Shown here piece by piece: positions 16,326 through 25,470 of a stretch of DNA of 64,000 nt. This stretch comes from Clostridiales bacterium (GTDB lineage: Bacteria > Bacillota > Clostridia > Peptostreptococcales > Acidaminobacteraceae): assembly GCA_016342415.1 (NCBI GenBank), contig JAEIOD010000014.1, forward strand, positions 46,725-110,724. The letters run 5' to 3'. The position numbers were made by a program, and so were the translations under genes. The notes under the pieces are model-generated. The model was not told where the DNA came from. It saw only the letters and a program-made list of their open reading frames with translations, and did no database searches. Numbering within the stretch: position 1 is the stretch's first letter; each line of letters starts with the position of its first letter.

Positions 16326-17192
16326 ATGCAATCACAAAGAAGTCAATCAAAATTATATAGATATTTCATTTTCTATTTCATAACAAACTCAACAGCATTT
16401 GTGTTTATCTATGCTCTTTTTTCTAATACCTTTAGTACAGAACTAAGACGTTTTATGATTTTACCGGTGCTCACTTCAGTCTTTTTGATTACCAATTTAT
16501 TTTTGATGTACTTACTCAAAAAAGTCTTCATTTTAAATCGAAAACATGAAAAAAACGAAATGGAGTTGCTTAAGTACCAGTATCTCGAAAGTGATTTGAA
16601 AATGTATCGCCAACATCGACACGATATGAAAAATCATTTGACGGTAATCTATGAACTGGTTAATGACAAAAAATATGATGACCTAAAGGACTACACCAGT
16701 CAATATTTGGATCAGACTACAAAGAAGCTGCGTGAAATCAACACGGGTACAGATGAAGTTGATGTTCTCATTTATCATAAACTTGACATGGCAAAAAATC
16801 ATTTAATAGAAACCGAGTTTCACTGCAACACAAGTTTGCTCATTTCAAATCATTCTGTGATTGACATTGTTTCATTCTTTTCCAACTTGCTAGACAATGC
16901 CATCGAAGCCAATAAAAGAATCGCATCACCTAATGAGAGAATGATTTCTATCGCAATCAATGAAGACCAACTGGATTATGTGTTTATTGTAACCAACGCA
17001 TTCTTTCAGGAAAGTAATCCGAATCAGTTCATGGTGGATGGCTTTACAACAAAGTCAGATAAAATAAATCATGGCTTGGGCCTTGGCATTATCCATAAAC
17101 TTGTCGAAAAATACAGTGGCAACATCTCTGTAGAAGTCTTCAACGAAAAATTCTACCAAGTAAAAATTGATATTCCAAAGCATACTTTATAG
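16326..17192 (+). CDS. GHKL sensor histidine kinase without adjacent regulator
   Basis: A 288-residue kinase with two membrane helices at about 13-33 and 43-65, a coiled linker, an H-box at H99 (RQHRHDMKNHL) of the AgrC/SpoOB/CitA type, an N-box (FFSNLLDNAIEAN) and a G-box (HGLGLGIIHKL). All ATP-binding motifs seem intact. There is no extracellular sensor domain beyond a short loop. No response regulator gene is next to it; the only partner is the metallo-hydrolase upstream. AGGGGTT precedes the ATG. Confidence 0.85.
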   Translation: MQSQRSQSKLYRYFIFYFITNSTAFVFIYALFSNTFSTELRRFMILPVLTSVFLITNLFLMYLLKKVFILNRKHEKNEMELLKYQYLESDLKMYRQHRHDMKNHLTVIYELVNDKKYDDLKDYTSQYLDQTTKKLREINTGTDEVDVLIYHKLDMAKNHLIETEFHCNTSLLISNHSVIDIVSFFSNLLDNAIEANKRIASPNERMISIAINEDQLDYVFIVTNAFFQESNPNQFMVDGFTTKSDKINHGLGLGIIHKLVEKYSGNISVEVFNEKFYQVKIDIPKHTL

Positions 17193-17206
17193 TATGTTTT
17201 TTATTT
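17178..17206 (+). terminator. Terminator after sensor kinase
   Basis: CATACT-TTAT-AGTATG followed by a T run, overlapping the stop codon at 17190-17192. Confidence 0.75.
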
Positions 17207-17287
17207 TGCTTATGTTTGAACTTTCTTTCATTTTGAGATAGACTATTAATGTAATATTTCGTATATCAAAATAATTAGGAGGTATTT

Positions 17288-19066
17288 ATGAGTTTAACTT
17301 GGAACCTGGATAAAATGTACACATCTTTTGAAGATGAAAAATTTCTAACGGAACTACAAAACTGCATCAACTTGGCCGAAGGAATGACAGCTACTGTTAA
17401 GACCATACTCGACAGTGATAAGACTGAAATAGAAATCATTGAAGCTTATTTGAAAGAAGCTGAAAAGACAAGGGAGGTATTTGAACCCGTATTACTATTT
17501 TCCCACCTTTCCTTCTCTACTGATACAGCAAACACAAAAGCCTTATCAAATTTACAAAAAGTACAAAGTTTAACTGCTTCATTGGTAACTTCAAAAGTTA
17601 TCTTTGAAAAATGGTTATGTCAAAGAAAAGATCTCACTACACTCATTAATGCATCAGACTCACTAAAGAAATACGAGTTTTACTTGAACGAAATGGTCAA
17701 AAATGCAAAGTATTCTTTGGATGAAAAAGTTGAAACAGTCATTTCACAAATGAGACAAACGGGTTCAATGGCGTGGGATACACTTCAGAAAAAAACCTCT
17801 TCTGGCATCACTGAAGAGGTCACAATAGATGGCAAGACTGAAACCATGCCTTTACAAGCCATTAGAAACCTTGCCTTTGAAAAAAATGCAGAAAAACGTA
17901 GGATTGGTTATGATGCTGAAATGATGGCTTACAAGAAACATGAAGAAGCCTCAGCAGCAGCACTAAATGGCATAAAAGGTGAAAGTTTGACTCTTTGCAA
18001 GTTAAGAGGATATGAGTCTCCGCTTGAAAAGACGCTTATCACCTCATTGATGAACAAGGAAACGTTAGATACCATGTTGGATGCCATGAGAGACTCACTT
18101 CCGAAATTCAGATCTTATTACAAAAGAAAAGCTGAACTGTTGGGTCATAAGAACGGTCTGCCTTTCTATGATGTATTTGCCCCACTTGGGGATAGTGACA
18201 TCACTTACCCATATGAAAAGGGTAAGAAATTGGTCCTTGATCAATTTGCGACATATTCAACTGAACTGCATGATTTCGCGAAAGATGCTTTCGATAATGA
18301 CTGGATTGACGTTGAACCCAAAAAAGGAAAACGTGGAGGTGCTTTCTGCGCTCCGGTACTTTCTTTGAAGGAAAGCAGAATTCTTTTGAATTATACGGGA
18401 AAGTTAAACAATGCCATCACTTTGGCGCATGAACTTGGGCACGGCTTCCATAACTACAATCTGTTTAATGAAGCCACTTTAAATATTGGTTCACCAATGC
18501 CTTTGGCTGAAACGGCTTCAATATTCTGTGAAACCATAGTAAAGAAAGCCGCTTTAAAAGAAGCGGATTCGAGATCGAAAGTCAGTATCCTTGAAGTTGC
18601 GATACAAGGATACTCGCAAGTTATTGTCGATATCTATTCTCGATTCTTATTTGAATCAAAATTATTTGAAAGAAGAAAAGAAGGTTCTTTATCACCTGAG
18701 GAGATCAAAACATTGATGATTGAAGCTCAAAAAGAATCTTATGGTGATGGTTTAGATCCTGATGTACTTCATCCTTACATGTGGATGAACAAGGTACATT
18801 ATTATATTCCTGATATGGATTTCTATAACTTCCCTTATGCATTCGGATTATTATTTGCAAAAGGTTTGTATGCCAAGTATAAAACTATGGGTGAGGAGTT
18901 TGTACCAAAGTTGAACACTCTCTTATCATCAACTGGTAAAATGACGGTTGCAGATGTGGCTAAGCAGTTGGATGTCGATGTAACTGACAAGGCATTCTGG
19001 GCAGCCTCATTAAATGAAATTGGTGAGGAAATCGATGAGTTCATCGCATTAAGTCAAAAAATATAA
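17288..19066 (+). CDS. pepF: Oligoendopeptidase F (M3B family)
   Basis: A 592-residue zinc metallopeptidase with HELGHGFHNY at 381-390 (H381, E382, H385) and the downstream glutamate region MPLAETASIFCE, as in thermolysin-fold M3 enzymes. Length is normal (about 590-610). It cleaves short peptides in the cytoplasm. TAGGAGG lies before the ATG; a strong terminator follows. Monocistronic. Confidence 0.95.
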   Translation: MSLTWNLDKMYTSFEDEKFLTELQNCINLAEGMTATVKTILDSDKTEIEIIEAYLKEAEKTREVFEPVLLFSHLSFSTDTANTKALSNLQKVQSLTASLVTSKVIFEKWLCQRKDLTTLINASDSLKKYEFYLNEMVKNAKYSLDEKVETVISQMRQTGSMAWDTLQKKTSSGITEEVTIDGKTETMPLQAIRNLAFEKNAEKRRIGYDAEMMAYKKHEEASAAALNGIKGESLTLCKLRGYESPLEKTLITSLMNKETLDTMLDAMRDSLPKFRSYYKRKAELLGHKNGLPFYDVFAPLGDSDITYPYEKGKKLVLDQFATYSTELHDFAKDAFDNDWIDVEPKKGKRGGAFCAPVLSLKESRILLNYTGKLNNAITLAHELGHGFHNYNLFNEATLNIGSPMPLAETASIFCETIVKKAALKEADSRSKVSILEVAIQGYSQVIVDIYSRFLFESKLFERRKEGSLSPEEIKTLMIEAQKESYGDGLDPDVLHPYMWMNKVHYYIPDMDFYNFPYAFGLLFAKGLYAKYKTMGEEFVPKLNTLLSSTGKMTVADVAKQLDVDVTDKAFWAASLNEIGEEIDEFIALSQKI

Positions 19067-19071
19067 AAAAT

Positions 19072-19105
19072 ACAGCCAAATCATTATGATTTGGCTGTTT
19101 CTTTT
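19072..19105. terminator. Bidirectional terminator pepF/copZ
   Basis: ACAGCCAAATCA / TGATTTGGCTGT, a 12-base-pair stem with three-base loop between the convergent pepF and copper operons. Confidence 0.9.
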
Positions 19106-19310
19106 ATTCAATACCTAAGACATCATATCCGACATCTTCAATTGTTTCTTTTAATTTTTCATCTGTAATATTATCGACTTCAACAATCGCATGTTTTAAC
19201 TCTACACTAGTTTCAATTACCGTAGCGCCCAATGCTTTTAAAGCCGTTTCTACTCTTCCTGTGCAGTGTCCACACATCATACCTTCAATTGAAATTGTTT
19301 TTTTCATCAT
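19104..19310 (-). CDS. copZ: Copper chaperone CopZ (HMA domain)
   Basis: A 68-residue heavy-metal-associated domain with the motif GMMCGHCTGRV; the two cysteines bind Cu(I). It passes copper to the ATPase encoded 6 bases upstream. Unlike the second domain of that ATPase, its first metal ligand is an ordinary cysteine codon. Ends at a shared terminator. Confidence 0.92.
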   Translation of the reverse strand: MMKKTISIEGMMCGHCTGRVETALKALGATVIETSVELKHAIVEVDNITDEKLKETIEDVGYDVLGIE

Positions 19311-19316
19311 ATCCTC

Positions 19317-21737
19317 CTAGATTTTCATATTTCTTAAACGCAGTGCGTTACTAACTACCGATACTGAACTAAGTGACATAGCTGCAGCTGCAATCATTGG
19401 ATTTAATAATGGACCACCCAGTAAATATAACAAACCCGCTGCGACTGGAATACCAATAATATTATAGAAGAAAGCCCAGAACAAGTTTTGTTTAATATTT
19501 CTGATGGTCTTTCTACTCAGTTTTATTGCTGTTACCACATCGTTTAAATCATTTTTTATTAAAACAACATCTGCTGCTTCAATCGCAACATCTGTTCCAG
19601 AACCAATAGCAATACCCACATCTGCTTGTACAAGTGCTGGCGCATCGTTGATACCATCACCAACCATAGCAGTTATACTATTTTTTTGAAAAGTTTTAAC
19701 CGCTTCTGATTTATCTTCTGGTAAAACTTCTGCTCTCACTTCGTCAATACCAACTTCTCTAGCAATTGCTTTTGCAGTCGTCTTATTATCTCCTGTAATC
19801 ATTGCTACTTTAATACCCATTTCCTTTAATGCTAAAATAGCAGATTTCGATGTTTCCTTTAAGGTATCACCAACGGCTATAAATCCTACAAGTTGATTGT
19901 TGATAACAACAAAAATCGGTGTTTTACCCTCTTGTGCATACTGTTCCCATTCATGTGACAATTGATCCATTACTCCAAGATCTTTCATCATTCTTTCGTT
20001 TCCTACTTTAATCGCTTGACCATCCAAATTAGCTTCTAATCCGTAACCTGGCAAGGCTTTGAAGTTTTCAACAGATTTAAGCTGAACTAATTTCTCTTTT
20101 GCATAATTTACTATAGCGGCAGCAATTGGATGTTCAGAACCTTGTTCTGCTGAAGCAACAAGGTATAATAATTTATCTTTATCCATACCATTTGATACAA
20201 CATCCGTCACAGTCATTTTACCTTCTGTAATTGTACCCGTTTTATCAAGTACCACGGTTTCAATTTTATGTGCTTGTTCTAACGCTTCACCACTTTTGAT
20301 CAATACACCATATTCAGCACTTCTTCCAGTACTCACCATAATTGCAGTTGGCGTTGCTAAACCTAATGCACACGGACATGCAATAACCAAGATAGCAATA
20401 AATATTCTTAATGAAAATTCCAGATCTCCAGTACCAATCATCCATCCAATAAATGCAATAATTGCAATTGAAATAACGACAGGTACAAAATAACCAGAAA
20501 TAATATCAGCAAGTCTTGCAATTGGTGCCTTTTTACCTTGAGCATCTTCAACCAGATGTATGATGTTTGATAAAACAGTCTGGTCATGTGCTGATGTCAC
20601 TTTAACTTTCATATGCCCATGTTTGTTCATACTTGCAGCAACAACTTTAGAACCGTCTTGTTTATCAACTGGCAAGCTTTCACCTGTTAACATGGATTCA
20701 TCTACACTACTTTCACCTTCTATAACTACCCCATCAACTGGAATAGCAGAACCCGGTTTTATGATAACCACATCCCCAATTTCAATTTCTTCTACAGCCA
20801 TTTCTATCAACTCTTCACCATGCTGAACCAAAGCTCTTTTAGGTTGCAATTTGATCAACTTCTCAATAGCTGCAGTTGTTTTGCCCTTTGATCTATGTTC
20901 TAGTGTTTTACCCAATTTTATCAAAGTAATTATCGTCGCAGCACTTTCAAAATACAAACTGTGCATAAAATGTTTATCACCTGAGAAGATCATAGCAGTC
21001 GCATACATTGAATATAAAACAGCTGCTGAAGTACCAATGGCAATCAGCGAATCCATATTTGGCAGTCTTTTAAACAGGGCTTTGAAACCTTTAGTATAAA
21101 AATGTTTACCCACATACATCACAGGTAAAGTTAAAATTAGTTGAACCAAAGCAAATAAACTCAAATTACTGTCCGGACTGATAAACTCTGGTAACGGTAA
21201 CCCTATCATCGGTCCCATAGCCAAATACAACAACGGAACAGTAAATACAGCAGCAATTTTCATCTCTCGCCACATTTTCTTTTCTTCCAACTCTGTTTTA
21301 TTGATATCCCTTACTTTTTCTATATCCAAAGGTGTATAGCCCGCCTTTGTAATGATCTGTTTCATCTGAGATAAACGAATCTCAGTCGGATTGTATTCTA
21401 TCGTTGCTTTATTTGTGGCAATATTAACCTCAGCAGAAATTACACCTGCAGCTTTATTTAAAACTCGACTAACTGTCGAAGAACATGCAGCTCACGTCAT
21501 ACCATCCACAGGAATAACAACATGTTTTGTCATTTCCTTGGCTTCAAATCCAGCTTTCGAAATCAGATCCTTAATCTCTTGTATACCGAAATTCTTTTCA
21601 TCATATTCTACATTTAATTTTTTAGTTGTTAGGTTTACACTTGCTGACACAACAGAAGCCTGTTTGTTTAAGATTCTTTCAACAGCACTTGAGCATGCTG
21701 CACATGACATACCTTCTACTATCAACTCTTTATTCAT
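19317..21737 (-). CDS. copA: Copper-exporting P1B ATPase, candidate selenoprotein
   Basis: Read through one in-frame TGA at 21492-21494, this is an 806-residue CopA. Order: HMA1 (C12, C15 in GMSCAACSS), HMA2 (GMT, then the TGA as residue 82, then AAC85SS), eight membrane helices, TGES at about 351-354, CPC at 454-456 (ACPCALG), DKTGT from 498, and GDGINDAP. The total length is typical of a two-HMA CopA, and no frame change is needed. The TGA replaces exactly the first metal cysteine. An apparent start at MKQIIT, residue 125, would lose both metal-binding domains and has no clear ribosome binding site; the ATG at 21737 follows GAGGAG. Selenocysteine insertion is my favoured reading; a nonsense mutation or read error is the alternative. 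Confidence 0.85.
21446..21491 (-). promoter_or_regulatory. Candidate bacterial SECIS element
   Basis: Directly after the copA TGA, the mRNA can form an outer stem CUGCA/UGCAG (21486-21490 with 21446-21450) and a tip stem UCGAC/GUCGA (21475-21479 with 21465-21469) with loop AGUUA. The loop begins 17 bases after the UGA and has G at its second position. Bacterial SECIS elements bound by SelB lie at this distance and need a G near the loop start. Formation and SelB binding are inferred. Confidence 0.55.
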
Positions 21738-22233
21738 CTTGATTCTCCTCTTCAAAAGGCATCAATAATTTTGATGCCTTAGCAATGAATGTTGCACTAC
21801 CCCATAAAACAAATCTCGCACGTTTTAACGGTTCATCATAAACATAATTGAACTGTGCTTTCCCACCTTTAACACCATCTTCTGTTACAACTCTTAAAAG
21901 AGTTTCTGACAACTTGGCAATATCATCTATCGATTCAACGTAATAATCTACTATGGTACACAATTGCAATTTATCATCTGAGTTAAAATAATCGGTATCC
22001 ATAAACACACAAAAATCATCCTTTGAAACATCCGAGCCGCAATTTTCGTGGCTATTACATACATGTTCACTTGATGTACTTAATACATAATCCTCTAACT
22101 GTTTTTCATTGATACGCCACTGTCCTCCAATTTTGGAAGCCGCGATTTTTCCGCTATATATATACCTTCTTATTGTCTTAACAGAAACATCTAATATTTC
22201 TGCGACTTCATCTACTGAATATACTTTCTTCAT
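21730..22233 (-). CDS. Excisionase/MerR-like HTH regulator of copper operon
   Basis: A 167-residue protein. Residues 1-50 are a winged-helix domain of the excisionase/MerR type (YSVDEVAEILDVSVKTIRRYI, KIGGQWRINEKQLEDYV). A short linker with C and H residues (HVCNSHENCGS) could bind metal. The C-terminal part (about 75-160) is unknown to me. The start at 22233 follows AAGGAGAAG; an upstream ATG in frame lacks such a site. Its 3' end overlaps copA by 8 bases, so it is translated with the ATPase and chaperone and is the likely copper-responsive regulator. A palindrome lies in its leader. Confidence 0.78.
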   Translation of the reverse strand: MKKVYSVDEVAEILDVSVKTIRRYIYSGKIAASKIGGQWRINEKQLEDYVLSTSSEHVCNSHENCGSDVSKDDFCVFMDTDYFNSDDKLQLCTIVDYYVESIDDIAKLSETLLRVVTEDGVKGGKAQFNYVYDEPLKRARFVLWGSATFIAKASKLLMPFEEENQDE

Positions 22234-22243
22234 AACTTCTCCT

Positions 22244-22259
22244 TGTCCAACACTGGACA
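22244..22259. promoter_or_regulatory. Palindrome in leader of copper operon
   Basis: TGTCCA-ACAC-TGGACA, a perfect six-base inverted repeat ending 10 bases before the regulator start codon. It could be a second operator or a small hairpin in the mRNA near the ribosome binding site. Confidence 0.5.
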
Positions 22260-22289
22260 TTTATAGACAAAACTATACTTTGTATCATC

Positions 22290-22319
22290 ATTGTACACCC
22301 TCTTGGTATACAATGTCAA
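22290..22319 (-). promoter_or_regulatory. Copper operon promoter with spacer operator
   Basis: On the minus strand TTGACA (22314-22319) and TACAAT (22290-22295) are 18 bases apart. The spacer holds an inverted repeat, ATTGTATACC-N5-GGTGTACAAT, with one mismatch in ten base pairs, which covers the -10 box and reaches the -35 box. This is the geometry used by MerR-type activators and by repressors that block polymerase. Confidence 0.65.
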
Positions 22320-22347
22320 CAAAAAAATAACTCTCCAAAGAGAGTTA
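22320..22347 (-). terminator. Terminator after btuD
   Basis: AACTCTC-CAAA-GAGAGTT stem followed by a T run on the minus strand; ends the cobalamin transporter operon just before the copper promoter. Confidence 0.85.
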
Positions 22348-23115
22348 AAATACAACCATAGGTTTTTTAGTTACTGGATGATCAATAATATTCACATCAA
22401 TATTATAAACCGACCTAATATGGTCTATCGTGACCACATCATCAGGCTTCCCATATTGGAATACTTCACCATCTGATAATAAGATAACATGATCACAATA
22501 TTTTAACGCATAATTCAAATCATGCAAAATCATGATAATAGTCATATTTCGAGTACTCGACAATGTTTTTATCAAAGACATTACCTGTAGTTGGTGATGA
22601 ATATCTAAATACGTTACTGGTTCATCTAATATTAAGACTTTTGGCTCTTGAGCCAATGCTCTTGCAATGATAACACGTTGTCTTTCACCACCACTGAGCT
22701 GATGAATCAAACGGTCTTTAAATGCCCAAGTATCGGTTTCTACCATCACTTCTTTAACAATATTGAAGTCTGCTTCTGACTCACGTTGAAATCTCTTCAT
22801 ATGTGGGGTTCTGCCCATCAAAACAACTTCATAAACTGTTAAATCATAATTGATGCTGCTAGCCTGTGGAACCATCGCCATACTTTTTGCCAAGTCAGCA
22901 ATTTTTATATCATTGATATCTTGTTGATTCAAATATACTGTCTTCTTTTCAGCTTTTAACAACTTTGAAATCAACTTGGCAAATGTTGTTTTACCCGATC
23001 CGTTAGGGCCGATAATACCGGTGAATACACCACTATCAAGTTCTAGGGTAATATCGCTCAGTATTTTTTTTTGATCATATGAAAAATTCAAATGATTAAT
23101 TGATAAAGAATCCAT
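22345..23115 (-). CDS. btuD: Cobalamin ABC transporter ATP-binding protein
   Basis: A 256-residue ATPase of the FecE/BtuD type with Walker A GPNGSGKTTFAKL, signature LSGGERQRVIIARAL, Walker B VLILDEP and the switch H in MILHDLN. A longer frame reaches back to 23175 inside the permease gene, but GTAGGGGGT is placed before the ATG at 23115, one base past the permease stop. It powers B12 uptake with the two genes upstream. Confidence 0.92.
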   Translation of the reverse strand: MDSLSINHLNFSYDQKKILSDITLELDSGVFTGIIGPNGSGKTTFAKLISKLLKAEKKTVYLNQQDINDIKIADLAKSMAMVPQASSINYDLTVYEVVLMGRTPHMKRFQRESEADFNIVKEVMVETDTWAFKDRLIHQLSGGERQRVIIARALAQEPKVLILDEPVTYLDIHHQLQVMSLIKTLSSTRNMTIIMILHDLNYALKYCDHVILLSDGEVFQYGKPDDVVTIDHIRSVYNIDVNIIDHPVTKKPMVVF

Positions 23116-23116
23116 T

Positions 23117-24163
23117 TTACCCCCTACTGATATTATTATTACGATACAATAAATAGATAAAATATGGTGCTCCAATAATTGCTGTTATAACGCCTAAAGG
23201 CAGTTGACCCGGAGCAATAATCGTTCTAGCTATTGTATCAGATAAAATTAAAAATATGGCACCTGCCAATATTGAAGCAGGTGTTAAATACTTATGATTC
23301 GGTCCAACAATAAGTCTCATGGCATGAGGTACAATTAATCCTACAAAACCAATGATACCGCTAATCGATACACTGAAAGCTGTTGCAACTGATGCTGTAA
23401 ACAAAAGTATTTTTCTTAGTACCACCACATCAATACCCATTGATGTGGCACTCTCTTCACCAAGTAACATCACATTTAAGTCTCTTGAGAAAAATATAAA
23501 AACCGCAACACATAATAATATTGGAATATAGACAACATCTATATGAGACATTTTAACAGAAGACAAACTTCCCATCGTCCAAAATACAATTTTCTCGACT
23601 TGGTCTCTATTCAATGCAATCATCAACGATACCATTGATGACAATAAAAAACTTACTGCAATACCTGAAAGGAGAAGTGTGGTAATGGATGATTTCATGC
23701 CTACTCGTGCAATATTATAAACAATATACATCGTCAAAATGGCACCGAAAAAAGCTCCTACTGAAACTGCTGTTAATCCTAAAACTGTAAATGATACACC
23801 TAGAACAATCATCAATGTTGCACCAAAAGCTGCACCTGAACTAATACCTAAAACATAGGGTTCTGCTAGTGGGTTTCTTAAAACACCTTGAAAAACAACA
23901 CCAGCACCCGCGAGTGCCATACCGACAAGCGCCGCACCTAATATTCTTGGAATTCTAACAACATACAATATTCTACCATGCGATTCACTTACACCTTCTA
24001 AACTTATCAACTCTTTTATACCTGGTATTTTTGAGAGCAGCAATTTCATCGAATGTGTAAAAGGAATTTTCTCTGGTCCAATTGTACATGCAAAGATAAT
24101 TGAAAATCCCAATGCAACTAACAATCCAATTATTAAGAAATGTTTCTTTTTATCTCTAATCAT
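23117..24163 (-). CDS. btuC: Cobalamin ABC transporter permease (FecCD family)
   Basis: A 348-residue permease with about ten helices, the motif GALVGMALAGAGVVFQGVLRNPLAEPYVLG (shown in part: GAGVVFQGVLRNPLA) and the ATPase-contact loop GFVGLIVPHAMRLIVGPNH. Length is normal. It sits between the binding protein and the ATPase under a B12 riboswitch, so cobalamin or a corrinoid is the substrate. Confidence 0.92.
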   Translation of the reverse strand: MIRDKKKHFLIIGLLVALGFSIIFACTIGPEKIPFTHSMKLLLSKIPGIKELISLEGVSESHGRILYVVRIPRILGAALVGMALAGAGVVFQGVLRNPLAEPYVLGISSGAAFGATLMIVLGVSFTVLGLTAVSVGAFFGAILTMYIVYNIARVGMKSSITTLLLSGIAVSFLLSSMVSLMIALNRDQVEKIVFWTMGSLSSVKMSHIDVVYIPILLCVAVFIFFSRDLNVMLLGEESATSMGIDVVVLRKILLFTASVATAFSVSISGIIGFVGLIVPHAMRLIVGPNHKYLTPASILAGAIFLILSDTIARTIIAPGQLPLGVITAIIGAPYFIYLLYRNNNISRG

Positions 24164-24227
24164 GAGTCTCTTCTTTCCTAGTAAATTTCTACATAAATAG
24201 TAAATTTTATATCTATTCTAAATGCGA

Positions 24228-24249
24228 AAGACTAGGTTAACCTAGTCTT
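24228..24249. terminator. Hairpin between btuF and btuC
   Basis: A perfect 22-base palindrome (AAGACTAGGTT / AACCTAGTCTT) starts just past the btuF stop. On the minus strand only a weak T-rich stretch follows, so it probably trims or lowers downstream mRNA rather than ending it, giving more binding protein than permease. Confidence 0.55.
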
Positions 24250-24255
24250 AAATAT

Positions 24256-25182
24256 CTATTCAAATAATTCTGGATGTAATAACTGAGCAATTGCTTTCAA
24301 TCCTTCTGCAAGTCTAGGACCTTGTCTAGATAATAAATCTTGGTTGATTTCTACCAAACGACCTTCTTTGATTGCAGTCAATTCCATGTAACCTTCAGTT
24401 TGTTCTAGTGTACCTTTTGTATCAACTAATTCAGAACAAATAATGTACTCAGGATCTTTTTCAATAATAGTTTCTAAGTTATAAGACCAAGATTTACCAT
24501 CAGCAGCGATATTATTACCACCAGCCATTTCTAACATTTCATGAATAAATGTATCACCAGTTGCTGTATAGTCACCATACTCACCAAATCCAACTACATA
24601 ATATACTGTTTTTTTCTCAGCAGTTCCAACCAAATTCAAAACTGTTGTTACATCAGCTTGCATTGTTGATACCAACTCAGTTGCCTGATCTGAAACATTA
24701 AAAATTGTACCCGTTTGAGTAACTATTTCATAAACGCCATCAAAACTCTCTTGAGCAGTTAGTATTGCAGTTTTAAGTCCTGCTTCATCCAATTTTGCCA
24801 GTACTTCTTCACTCGCGTGAGTGGACATTAAAATTAAATCAGGATTAAGTGCAATAATCGCTTCTAAATTTGGTTCTCTTAAAGAACCAATGCTTTCAAC
24901 AGATAATGCGGCTTCTGGATAGTTACAATAATTTGTACGACCCACTAAACGATCACCTAAACCCAAAGCATAAATTGTTTCAGTCATACTCGGTGCCATT
25001 GTTACAATTGTCATTGGCTCAGATTCAATTGTTACTTCTCTACCCATGCCGTCTGTAAATGTAACAGGATAGTATCCTACTTCTTCAGTTGTTGCATTGT
25101 TCTCTACTGCACTGTTGCTCTCGCAACCGATGAAAGTAAACACCATCATCATAATTAATAAAATACTTAGTAACTTTTTCAT
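24256..25182 (-). CDS. btuF: Cobalamin-binding lipoprotein (BtuF-like)
   Basis: A 308-residue substrate-binding protein of the helical-backbone type. Signal peptide 1-19 with lipobox FIGC20, then an acidic linker, then the binding lobes with MAPSMTETIYALGLGDRLVG and NPDLILMSTH. A longer frame to 25239 is ignored because GGAGGAAAA precedes the ATG at 25182. Exported and anchored by lipid on the outer face of the membrane, it delivers corrinoids to BtuCD. Confidence 0.9.
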   Translation of the reverse strand: MKKLLSILLIMMMVFTFIGCESNSAVENNATTEEVGYYPVTFTDGMGREVTIESEPMTIVTMAPSMTETIYALGLGDRLVGRTNYCNYPEAALSVESIGSLREPNLEAIIALNPDLILMSTHASEEVLAKLDEAGLKTAILTAQESFDGVYEIVTQTGTIFNVSDQATELVSTMQADVTTVLNLVGTAEKKTVYYVVGFGEYGDYTATGDTFIHEMLEMAGGNNIAADGKSWSYNLETIIEKDPEYIICSELVDTKGTLEQTEGYMELTAIKEGRLVEINQDLLSRQGPRLAEGLKAIAQLLHPELFE

Positions 25183-25218
25183 TTTTCCTCCTAATAATTT
25201 AGAAGTCTCAAATTGGAA

Positions 25219-25252
25219 ATAAAAAAAGCTGATCCACAAAAAGAATCAGCTT
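25219..25252 (-). terminator. Expression-platform terminator of B12 riboswitch
   Basis: AAGCTGAT / ATCAGCTT stem followed by a T run on the minus strand, between the riboswitch and btuF. Confidence 0.8.
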
Positions 25253-25452
25253 GGTCTCTTACTCACCAATCGTCACTTCCCTCCGAAGCTGATTACAAAA
25301 CAAGGCAGGTTTCCTGGCTCATAGATCATCTGATTATCTACCTTCCCGGATATTATCCAGTGGTTTTTAGACATCATCACTATTTACAGTAGCGGGGGCT
25401 GCTGAGGCATTACCTCATTCCCTATTATCCTTACGGCACCTTATACGTTGTA
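25253..25452 (-). ncRNA. Cobalamin riboswitch
   Basis: The minus strand contains GGTGCC near the 5' end, AATAGGGAA, CAGCAGCCCCCGCTACTGT, CCACTGG, GGGAAGG, and the B12 box GCCAGGAAACCTGCC at about 25303-25318, all in the standard order. Bound adenosylcobalamin should promote the terminator downstream and lower btuFCD expression. The exact ends are approximate. Confidence 0.95.
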
Positions 25453-25470
25453 TCAAGTTTTAACAAATGA

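Noticed and set aside
20560..20826. Plus-strand ORF of 88 residues inside copA
   Set aside because: Opposite-strand shadow of a well-supported coding region, with no ribosome binding site or known motif.
19317..21365. Starting copA at the internal ATG (682 residues)
   Set aside because: It would remove both metal-binding domains, has no clear ribosome binding site, and ignores an in-frame, well-conserved upstream part.
22291..22476. Plus-strand ORF covering the copper promoter and btuD end
   Set aside because: It runs over a promoter, a terminator and the 3' end of btuD and has no likeness to any family.
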